Source: CAZLMW01 sp964560875
GTDB taxonomy: Bacteria; Myxococcota_A; UBA9042
Reading direction: 5' to 3'
Length of the DNA stretch: 64,000 nt
NCBI GenBank assembly: GCA_964560875.1
Contig: CAZLMW010000004.1
Coordinates: 39,193 to 103,192 of the forward strand
Shown piece by piece: positions 16,651 to 24,266 of this stretch. Every line of letters begins with the position of its first letter. The stretch's first letter is position 1. The position numbers and the translations under genes are program-made. The notes beneath the pieces are model-generated. The model saw only the letters and a program-made list of their open reading frames with translations. It was not told the origin of the DNA and searched no databases.

Positions 16651-18138
16651 CTATCCCAGTCGCGTGAACAGCAGCAATCCGGCCAGGCCGAGAGCCACCA
16701 GCAACAGCCCGATGGCGACCGCGCGGTACGCCCCGCTCGTGCCGTTTTGGGCCGTGGGTGCGTTTGTCGCAGTGTCCGGCTTCGCTTCCGCTGGCGGCGC
16801 CTCCAGGACAGGCCCCTTGGATGCGTTTGCGGCCAACGCGGCCTCGGTCACCGCTGAGTACTTGGCGGTTGTGGCCACCGTTCCGACCGGAACATCCGTC
16901 ACTTGCGGCGCAGCGGCCGTAGCTTGGGCGCCGCGGTCACCGGCCCCCCATTGGCCCGTCGAAACGCGCGGACGAGAGCGCTGCGGCATCGCGATACTGG
17001 CCGAGCTGGGGCGACGAACAGCGCCCTTACGCATCTGAGCTGCGCGCGAACGCGTATCGGCGATCGCCGCAAGCATCATGTCCGCATCCTGCCAACGGGC
17101 GCCGGGGTGTTTGCTGAGGCCGCGCATCACGAGGTGCGCGAACGACTCGCTGAGCTCTTGCTTGGTGTGTTTGCGTGGATCGGGGATGTCGGCGCTGCGA
17201 TGCTGGTCAATGACTTCCCAGGCGTCGTCGCCAACGAACGGCGCACGGCCGGTCACGAACATGAACATCATCGCCGCGAGGGCGTAGAAATCGCTGCGGG
17301 CGTCGACGTCCTGGCACGCGCACTGTTCCGGGCTCATGAAGTCGGGCGAGCCGAGCGTGATGCCGCGCTGGGTAATGCGCTGTCCAAGCAGGCGCGCAAT
17401 ACCGAAGTCCAGCACCTTGATCATCGTCTCGCCGGCGACTTCGGCGCAGAAGATGTTCGCGGGTTTGAGGTCGCGATGAATCAGTCCCTTGCCGTGGGCC
17501 TCTTTCAGGCTGCGCAGCACCTGCTCCGCGACATCGAGGGCTTCGTCTTCGCACATGCGCTCGCCGCGCTTGGACATGCCTTCGAGCTCTTCCTCGAGCG
17601 TATGGCCGCGTAGGCGCTCGGATGCGAAATACAGCGCACCGGCGTCCGTTCGTCCCACGTCGAAAACCCGAACAGTGTTTGGGTGTTCCAGCGCCGCCGT
17701 CGTGCGCGCCTCTCGGAAGAAGCGTGCCTCGGCCGCTTCGTCGCCGCATGGCAGGTCCGCCAGCAACATCTTCAGCGCCACTTGTTGTCCGGTGCGGAGA
17801 TGCTCGGCGTCGTAGACCACGCTCCAGCTGCCGCGGGCGATCATGTCGCCGACCCGGTAGCGGCGATCCACGATGGTTCCCGCGCTCGCATGATGTCGGG
17901 CGGACGGCCGGCGAACCGGCGCCTCGACGTCGCTGCCCGCCTGGACAGACGCGCCAGTCTCGAGGGCGTTGACGTTGTCCGGCGCGGCGGCGGCAGGACC
18001 GGTGTCCTCGACGACCGTTGCCGCTGCGGATTCGTCAACCGGCGTCGATTCAGCGGCGCCCTTGAGCGCGACGGCGTCGGATGGATCGGCGTTGTCTGGG
18101 GCAGAATCAGCCATCGAAGTACCCGCTACGTACAGCAT
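16651..18138 (-). CDS. Membrane-anchored Hanks-type Ser/Thr protein kinase
   Basis: 495 residues: a disordered Ala/Asp-rich N terminus (1-88), a protein kinase domain (about 92-365), a low-complexity linker and a single C-terminal membrane helix (YRAVAIGLLLVALGLAGLLL). Catalytic elements are QVALKML (the ATP-contacting Lys), LIHRDLKPANIF (catalytic loop), LDFGIARL (Mg2+ loop) and GSPDFMSPEQ (activation segment). The Gly-rich loop is degenerate, MIARGSWSVVYDA, keeping only one of three glycines, which may lower ATP affinity. The topology puts the kinase in the cytoplasm, with almost nothing outside, so a separate sensor is likely. The GTG-free start at 18138 has GGGGAG 4 bases upstream; an internal ATG 8 codons in is an alternative. 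It converges on thrS. Confidence 0.9.
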   Translation of the reverse strand: MLYVAGTSMADSAPDNADPSDAVALKGAAESTPVDESAAATVVEDTGPAAAAPDNVNALETGASVQAGSDVEAPVRRPSARHHASAGTIVDRRYRVGDMIARGSWSVVYDAEHLRTGQQVALKMLLADLPCGDEAAEARFFREARTTAALEHPNTVRVFDVGRTDAGALYFASERLRGHTLEEELEGMSKRGERMCEDEALDVAEQVLRSLKEAHGKGLIHRDLKPANIFCAEVAGETMIKVLDFGIARLLGQRITQRGITLGSPDFMSPEQCACQDVDARSDFYALAAMMFMFVTGRAPFVGDDAWEVIDQHRSADIPDPRKHTKQELSESFAHLVMRGLSKHPGARWQDADMMLAAIADTRSRAAQMRKGAVRRPSSASIAMPQRSRPRVSTGQWGAGDRGAQATAAAPQVTDVPVGTVATTAKYSAVTEAALAANASKGPVLEAPPAEAKPDTATNAPTAQNGTSGAYRAVAIGLLLVALGLAGLLLFTRLG

Positions 18139-18278
18139 GTTGCTCCCCGATTATGCCACAAGCGGCGCGCCCGAAAATCGTCGCAAAGACTGGCATACGC
18201 ACAACGCCCAGTTGTGTTGATCTCGCGATCATTCGTGAACGGATGTGTTGTGAGCCCGAACTTCCTCGGTGATCCGCG

Positions 18279-21200
18279 CTAGTTGGGAAGCGAGCGTGCG
18301 CAGCGGAAGCCGATTGTTGCCGCTCGGTGGTTCGGGACAGCGAAGTTGAAGCGCATCGATGCGCGTAGCACGGCCGGAACGTACGACCACGCGCCGCCTC
18401 GGAACGCCTTCTTGCCGGTCGATGACGGGCCCAGCGGGTCGGACTTCGGTGACTTCGCGTAGTAGCCAACGTCGTACCAATCGGACGTCCACTCCGCGAC
18501 GTTGCCGAGCATGTCACGAACGCCGTATGGGCTCTTGCCCTTGTCGCGGCCACCAACAGCCGCGGTGCCTCCGTTGGCGCACGCCGCGTCCGTCCCGGTC
18601 ATGACTGCATGACTGCACGTTGGAGCGGCCGATCCCCATGGGTATTTGCGCGCGGAGAGTTTGCAGTCCAGGCCCGGAAGCGTTTCACAACCACCGCGGG
18701 CGGCCTTCTCCCACTCCGCTTCGGTTGGCAGCCGCTTGCCGGCCCACGAGCAGTATGTCGCTGCCTGGTTCCAGTCGACGCAATTGACGGGATGCTGCGC
18801 CGCTCCCGATCGTTTGTAGTTGCACCAAATCAGCGTGCCGAACGCGGCGTTGTGCGGGTTGGGAGCGTCACATTTGCCGGCTGTCATGCACTTGGCGTAG
18901 TCGTCTACGGAGACCTCGTCGACATCGATCCAAAAGCCCGAGACGGCCACGTTGTGTTGCGGTTTGGCGGCAGCCGCGCAGGACTCATTGGCGGTGTTGC
19001 AGCCCATCCAGAACGCGCCGGACGGAACGACGACCATGCCCTCGGGCGTCTCGAGTTGGCAGGTCGCGCTGCAGCCGTCACCGGCCTTGGTGTTCTTGTC
19101 GTCGCACTGCTCGCCGCCTTCGAGCTTGCCGTTGCCGCACGCCCCGGAGCCGGCGCCGCATTTGCCCGCGATGCACGTCTTGCCGGTGGCACAAGCGCTG
19201 CCGTCTGCCCTCGGCACGTGCTGACAGGACCCGGCCTTGCCGTCGCATTGATCGGCCGTGCACGGGTTGTTGTCGTCGCACTTTGCCGCCGCTCCGCTCT
19301 TGCAGGCGCCGCTTTCGCAGCGGTCTCCTGTTGTGCACAAGCTGCCGTCTTCGCAAGCGATCGCCAGGTGTTTGACGATGCAACCGATCGTGCTGTCGCA
19401 GCCATTCGCGGTGCACGAGTTGCCGTCGTCGCAGGTACGTTTGCCGGACTTGCACGCCCCACCGATGCACGCGTCGGGCTCTGTGCAGGCATCCCCGTCG
19501 TCACACGCGGCACCTTCGGCAAACTTGCTGAACACGCACTTGCCGGTTTTCGGGTCGCAAGAATCCGCCGTACACGCTTGACCGTCGTCGCAGGCTGTCG
19601 CTTTGCCGGCGCAGATGCCGAACTGGCACGCGTCTGCGGTCGTGCACATGCTGTTGTCGTTGCACTTGGTTGCTGCGCCAGCGGCTGTGAACGCGCACAG
19701 GCCGTTTGCCACATCGCAGGCGGCCTTGGCGCACGGTTGGCCGAGATCACAGTCGGCGTCAGCGCTGCAGCCGCCACACGTTTCCTGTACATCCACGCAA
19801 CAATCGCCGTAGAGGGCGCAAGCCTTGTCGCACTGGCACGCCGCGGCCGCGTCGTAGGCCCCGCAGTGTCCCTGGCAGGAGCCGCCCTTGAGCGACGCCT
19901 CGATGCGCAGGTCGTCGATGAACCAGCCGGGCCCGAAGTTGGACGATGCATCGAGCGAGTCGAACGAAAACCGCACCTGGATGATTTTGCGGCGCCATTT
20001 CGCCAGGGAGATCTGCACGGTGGACCACTGCGCAGCCATCTTGCTGTTATCGAGCCGAACGCGCTCGACCCGCTGCGCGAACCCGTCGTCGGAGACTTCG
20101 ACCCAGCGGAGGTCGTATTTCGGGTTGAGCTCGACACCGTTGTACGACTTGAAGATGAGCACCGGCGAAGGCGCGTGCGGCAACGCCACGGCGGGAGACG
20201 TCGCCTGACCGAGCGCCCGCTTGCCGTTGCTGTAGTCCTTGCCGTCGTTGAAGTTGAGCGAGCAACCCTTCGAGAACGAACCGGGCAGACTGGGGGTGCC
20301 GTCGACGTGCCAGGCGATCTGAGGCTCGGCGCCAGCGGGGGCGAACGTGAAACCATGCGGCTTACCACAATCGAACGAACGTTCGAGCACGATGCGTGGC
20401 TTGCAGACGTCGACGTGACCACACTTGCCTGTCGTTGGCTGGCAGACGGCCTGCTTGCAGGTCCCGGCGTCTTTGCAAGCGGCCGCCGCTTTGGACGGCG
20501 TGTGTTGGCAGCGCGCCGAAGCCGGTTTGGTCGCCACGCACGCGTCGATCGTGCACAGGTTGGCATCGTCACACGTGTCGGGTGTGCCCTTGCACGCCCC
20601 GGCCTGGCACGCGTCCTTGGCGGTACAGACGTTCCCGTCGTCGCACTTGGTGCCGTTCGCGGCCGCCTTCGCGCCGGTGCACGCCCCGTTCTTGCAGGTC
20701 GCCGTCACGTGACATGGCGCGGAATCCGCGCACGATGAACCGTCCGCGAGCTTCTGTCCGACGCACGCGCCACCGCTGCAAGCGTCAGCTTTGGTGCACG
20801 GATTGCCGTCGTTGCAGGCACCGGCCTTGGCCTGGGTGACGCAGCCTTTGGTCTTGTCGCAGGAGTCCGCGGTGCACGGCTTGCCGTCGTCGCAGCTGCG
20901 GGGTGTACCGCTGCAGGTGCCGAAAACGCACCTGTCCGATGTCGTGCATGCGTTTGCGTCCGCGCACGTGCCGGAAGCGAACGCGTGCAGGCAACCGGTC
21001 TTTATACTGCTCTTGGCCTTGTTGCAGCTGTCTGTCGTGCACGGATTCGCGTCGTTGCAGTCGCGGTTGTTGCCAGCTGCACAGACTTTGGCCGAACAAG
21101 CGTCGCTCACGGTGCATGGGTCGCCATCGTCGCACGCAGCGCCATTTGCCTTGTGGACGCAGCCGGTTTTCGGGTCGCAGCCGTCGTCGGTGCAGGCGTT

Positions 21201-23222
21201 GCTGTCGTTGCACGCCTTCTTGGGCTCGATCGCGGTCCCGGTGCAATTGCCCTTCGCGCACGCGTCCTTGGTTGTGCACTTGTTGGCGTCGTCACACGCC
21301 GCGCCGTCGAGGTTGCTGTGCGCGCACGCTGCACCTGGTTTCGCCCCGGGCTTGCACGCGTCTTTGGTACACACGTTGCCGTCGTCGCAGAGCTTGCCGG
21401 GCGCCGTCGCCGTGCCTGCGCACGAGCCCGATTTGCAGGCGTCGTCCTGCGTGCACGCGTTGTTGTCGTCGCAGGTGCCTGCCGCGGGAGCGTGCTTGCA
21501 ACCGGGCTTGGTTTGATCGATCGGACAGGTATCGGTCGTGCACACGTTGCCATCATCGCAGGTCTTCGTCGCGTCGATCGGGGCGCCCACGCACGTCGCC
21601 GTGATCTTGCCGCCGACACACTTGTCCCCCTGCGTGCACTTGTCGCCGTCGTCGCAAGCAGCTCCGGCGGTCTGCAGATGCACACACCCTTTCGGTTTGC
21701 CGCCGCCCTTGGGAATCGCGCCATCGCAGCTATCTTTGGTGCACGGGTTGCCGTCCTCGCACGCACCGGCAGCGAGCGGCGTTCCCGCGCACGTCTTGTT
21801 CTTGCAGATGTCCTGCTGTGTGCATGGGTTGGTATCGTCGCACGGGACGTGGGTCGCGGCGTGCACGCAGCCTTCCTTCGCGTCGCACTTGTCCTCGGTG
21901 CACGGGTTGTTGTCGGTGCACGATGACGCGGGCACCGCAATGCCGACGCATTTTCCGCCGGCGCATCCATCGATGACGGTGCACTTATCATTGTCGTCGC
22001 ATGGCCCGCCGATGTTCTTGCTCACGCAGCCGTTCTTTGGATCGCATGAATCTGCCGTGCAAGCGTTGGCGTCGTCGCAGAACGTCGCCGAGACCGGCAG
22101 TCCGACGCACTTACCGTTGATGCACGAGTCGGACTTCGTGCATGCGTTGGCGTCGCTGCACTTGCCGTCGACGGGTAGATGCACGCATCCGGTCTTCGGA
22201 CTGCAGGCTTCCTTTGTGCAGGGCGAACCGTCGTCGCACCCCTTCGGAATTCCGGTCTTGGTGACGATGCAGCTTCCGTCCGCGCATTGTGCGGCCACGG
22301 TGCACGCGTTGCCGTCATGGCAGGGCCCGGGCGCGACTTTGTGTCGACACCCGCCCTTGTGAGCACCGCCTGGCTCGGCGCAGCTGTCCGTCGTGCACGC
22401 GTTCGCGTCGTCACACGAGATCGGCTTGCCGCCGGTGCATGTCCCTGCTGCGCATGCCTCGCCTTTCGTGCACACCTTCCCGTCCGAGCACGCGCCGCCT
22501 TCCGCTGTGGGCTTTGCGGTGCATTTTCCCGCGGGGGCGACACACGAGTCGATTGTGCACGGCTTCCCGTCGCTGCAGGACCTGACCGGACCGGCCTTGC
22601 ACGCGCCACCGGTGCATGCGTCGTTTTCGGTGCACGCGTCGCCGTCCGAGTCGCAGGGCTTCCCGTCCGCTCCCTTGGCATCGAACACGCAGCCCTGCTT
22701 CTTGTCGCACGAGTCGACGGTGCAGGGGAGTTTGTCGTTGCACGTTGTCGCGGCGCCGGGCAGGCACAGCCCACCGTTGCACTTGTCGCCGATCGAACAG
22801 ACGTTGCCGTCATCGCACGGGTTCGTGGCGTTGGGGTTGGAGCACGGGTTCACCTTGACGATGTCAGCTTCGCTCGCGTCCGGGTTTGCTTCGACGTCGC
22901 CTGTCTCCGTGTCCTTGGGACCGCCGTCGGCCGCCGAGCCAGCGTCGGCTTTGGTTTGCGCATCCACCGGTACATCGGCGTCCGCCGTGTCTTTCATGGT
23001 CGGAGCATCGATCGCTGCGATGTCTTTTGATGCTGCGGCGCTGTCTTTCGTCGTATCTGCGACGGCGGTATCCAGGCCAGCATCTGCCGCGCCACTGTCA
23101 TTGACGGCGTTTTCTTTCTCGACGGGTGTTTGGAATTCGAACCGTTCGGGCGCAAAGATGTCGGCGCCGCAACCTGCCAGCAATAAGACGCACGCGAGGG
23201 TGCAACGCGAGACGGCGACCAT
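18279..23222 (-). CDS. Giant Cys-rich lipoprotein with somatomedin-B, DUF4215 and FGE-like domains
   Basis: 1647 residues. The lipobox is LLLAGC (Cys18), followed by an acidic D/A-rich linker to about 130. Residues about 130-935 are some twenty-five or more C-x-D-x-N-x-C-T-x-D-x-C modules (e.g. CDDGNVCTTDTC, CDDGDKCTQGDKC). About 943-1108 is a beta-rich domain (LPGSFSKGCSLNFNDGKDY ... FGPGWFIDDLRIEA) resembling MAM/jelly-roll modules. About 1113-1148 is a somatomedin-B domain: SCQGHCGAYD, then CQCDKACALYGDCCVDVQETC-type spacing with all eight cysteines. More Cys modules follow, then a DUF4215 unit (CGNGKLEGGEQCDDKNTKAG). About 1391-1647 is an FGE-like domain (GMVVVPSGAFWMGC, RLPTEAEWEKAARGG, DMLGNVAEWTSDWYD, AFRGGAW, IGFRC) without the catalytic Cys pair after RGG. 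Its ATG directly abuts the stop of the upstream TPR gene (TAGATG). Confidence 0.9.
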   Translation of the reverse strand: MVAVSRCTLACVLLLAGCGADIFAPERFEFQTPVEKENAVNDSGAADAGLDTAVADTTKDSAAASKDIAAIDAPTMKDTADADVPVDAQTKADAGSAADGGPKDTETGDVEANPDASEADIVKVNPCSNPNATNPCDDGNVCSIGDKCNGGLCLPGAATTCNDKLPCTVDSCDKKQGCVFDAKGADGKPCDSDGDACTENDACTGGACKAGPVRSCSDGKPCTIDSCVAPAGKCTAKPTAEGGACSDGKVCTKGEACAAGTCTGGKPISCDDANACTTDSCAEPGGAHKGGCRHKVAPGPCHDGNACTVAAQCADGSCIVTKTGIPKGCDDGSPCTKEACSPKTGCVHLPVDGKCSDANACTKSDSCINGKCVGLPVSATFCDDANACTADSCDPKNGCVSKNIGGPCDDNDKCTVIDGCAGGKCVGIAVPASSCTDNNPCTEDKCDAKEGCVHAATHVPCDDTNPCTQQDICKNKTCAGTPLAAGACEDGNPCTKDSCDGAIPKGGGKPKGCVHLQTAGAACDDGDKCTQGDKCVGGKITATCVGAPIDATKTCDDGNVCTTDTCPIDQTKPGCKHAPAAGTCDDNNACTQDDACKSGSCAGTATAPGKLCDDGNVCTKDACKPGAKPGAACAHSNLDGAACDDANKCTTKDACAKGNCTGTAIEPKKACNDSNACTDDGCDPKTGCVHKANGAACDDGDPCTVSDACSAKVCAAGNNRDCNDANPCTTDSCNKAKSSIKTGCLHAFASGTCADANACTTSDRCVFGTCSGTPRSCDDGKPCTADSCDKTKGCVTQAKAGACNDGNPCTKADACSGGACVGQKLADGSSCADSAPCHVTATCKNGACTGAKAAANGTKCDDGNVCTAKDACQAGACKGTPDTCDDANLCTIDACVATKPASARCQHTPSKAAAACKDAGTCKQAVCQPTTGKCGHVDVCKPRIVLERSFDCGKPHGFTFAPAGAEPQIAWHVDGTPSLPGSFSKGCSLNFNDGKDYSNGKRALGQATSPAVALPHAPSPVLIFKSYNGVELNPKYDLRWVEVSDDGFAQRVERVRLDNSKMAAQWSTVQISLAKWRRKIIQVRFSFDSLDASSNFGPGWFIDDLRIEASLKGGSCQGHCGAYDAAAACQCDKACALYGDCCVDVQETCGGCSADADCDLGQPCAKAACDVANGLCAFTAAGAATKCNDNSMCTTADACQFGICAGKATACDDGQACTADSCDPKTGKCVFSKFAEGAACDDGDACTEPDACIGGACKSGKRTCDDGNSCTANGCDSTIGCIVKHLAIACEDGSLCTTGDRCESGACKSGAAAKCDDNNPCTADQCDGKAGSCQHVPRADGSACATGKTCIAGKCGAGSGACGNGKLEGGEQCDDKNTKAGDGCSATCQLETPEGMVVVPSGAFWMGCNTANESCAAAAKPQHNVAVSGFWIDVDEVSVDDYAKCMTAGKCDAPNPHNAAFGTLIWCNYKRSGAAQHPVNCVDWNQAATYCSWAGKRLPTEAEWEKAARGGCETLPGLDCKLSARKYPWGSAAPTCSHAVMTGTDAACANGGTAAVGGRDKGKSPYGVRDMLGNVAEWTSDWYDVGYYAKSPKSDPLGPSSTGKKAFRGGAWSYVPAVLRASMRFNFAVPNHRAATIGFRCARSLPN

Positions 23223-24164
23223 CTAGAACCGTCCGCGAACGAGCAAGCCGCGGCCGCCGAACGCCGGGCCGATTGCGACGTCGGGAACAGCCGGGCGACT
23301 GATCAGGAGCGCGCTGCCGGTCACCAGGGCAATGCCGCCCACGACCGTGCCTGCCGTCCCGATCATCGCGCTACGATTGAGCTCTTCCTGCCGCGATTTG
23401 TAGGTCGCGTAGTCGAGTCCTTCGAAGCGACCGGCGCTGTTTTCGTCGCCGAGTTCCGCGTTCAGTGCAGCCTGTTCATCGAAGTACCCGGTCAGCCAGT
23501 AGCCGGCGCCCGCGCCAATGACGACCCCGCCCACGAGCAGCGACCAGCCAGCTGTTCCGCGCCATTCCGATTCAGCCCTCAGCCGCGCAGCTGTCTCCTC
23601 GAGGCGTTCTCGCTTGCGCCGTGCAGCGTCCTCGGCCTTTCGGCGCGCCAACGCGAGCCTCGCGTGGGCGACGGCTTCTTTCTGTTCCTGCGCTGCACGT
23701 TGGCGGCGCGCAGAGCGCTCCTGTCGGTCCGCTTCCTCTTGTGCGAGTCGCTTTGCGTTTTCGGCTTGTTTGCGCTGCTCGACCGCCGAGAGGTAGGCGC
23801 CCTCGATCTTGTCGAGCTTCTTGCGGGCTCGCCGCCGCAGGCCGCGTTTGGCCTTGGGGTGCGCCGCGACCTTCTCGAGCCGTTTGTACGCCGCCTCATA
23901 ACGCCCGATCTTCGCCTCGATCATGGCGCGCTGGTACAGATAGCCAGGAGAGTCGCTGAGGTCGTAGGCGGTCTGGTAGTAGTCGATCGCCTTGTCGTTG
24001 TCGCCGGCGCGAGCGGCTTTCTTCGCGACGCGGGCCGCGTTTTTCGCTGCCTTGGGAACACGTGCGTCGGCGTTGTGGGCAGACAGCGCAACGACCGCGA
24101 TGGCACAGGCCGCGGCAGCGAATCGAAGGTGGCGGTCCGAAATACGGGGCGCGGCACGAAGCAT
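23223..24164 (-). CDS. Exported TPR / coiled-coil protein with two hydrophobic segments
   Basis: 313 residues from the ATG at 24164, which gives a credible signal peptide (RFAAAACAIAVVALSAHNADA); the frame is open 26 codons further to a TTG. Residues about 35-110 form a TPR-like pair (AARAGDNDKAIDYYQTAYDL; GYLYQRAMIEAKIGRYEAAY). About 115-215 is a long Glu/Arg/Ala coiled coil. Two hydrophobic helices follow (WSLLVGGVVIGAGAGYWLTG and TAGTVVGGIALVTGSALLIS). It ends ...LLVRGRF. This TPR-coil-double-TM layout recurs in Myxococcota exported proteins of unknown role. Its TAG abuts the ATG of the 1647-residue lipoprotein gene, so the two are almost certainly made together, perhaps as an anchor or assembly factor. 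Confidence 0.75.
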   Translation of the reverse strand: MLRAAPRISDRHLRFAAAACAIAVVALSAHNADARVPKAAKNAARVAKKAARAGDNDKAIDYYQTAYDLSDSPGYLYQRAMIEAKIGRYEAAYKRLEKVAAHPKAKRGLRRRARKKLDKIEGAYLSAVEQRKQAENAKRLAQEEADRQERSARRQRAAQEQKEAVAHARLALARRKAEDAARRKRERLEETAARLRAESEWRGTAGWSLLVGGVVIGAGAGYWLTGYFDEQAALNAELGDENSAGRFEGLDYATYKSRQEELNRSAMIGTAGTVVGGIALVTGSALLISRPAVPDVAIGPAFGGRGLLVRGRF

Positions 24165-24246
24165 CGCGTCAAGGGTGCTCGATTCGGCAGCCCGGTTGCA
24201 ACCGCACGTCGAAGCGGCCGTCAGCCAGGCCTGGACAAACAATTAT

Positions 24247-24261
24247 CCGAACGATGTTTGG
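24247..24261. promoter_or_regulatory. Imperfect palindrome CCGAAC-GAT-GTTTGG, possible operator
   Basis: A 15-bp near-palindrome in an unusually AT-rich patch of the 102-base gap upstream of the TPR/lipoprotein gene pair, flanked by two AATTATC copies. Its position 83 bases before the TPR start suits a regulator site. The same half-sites occur inside coding sequence at 593 and 9093, so this may be chance. Confidence 0.2.
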
Positions 24262-24266
24262 AAGAA

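Noticed and set aside
18609..20738. Open frame of about 700 codons on the plus strand
   Set aside because: Antisense to the Cys-rich and FGE-like lipoprotein gene; its Val/Ala/Arg repeats mirror the Cys modules.
19100..22850. Regular spacing of near-identical short motifs, looking like a CRISPR array at first glance
   Set aside because: The motifs are degenerate, in frame and encode C-x-D-x-N-x-C-T modules; there are no exact repeats with unique spacers.
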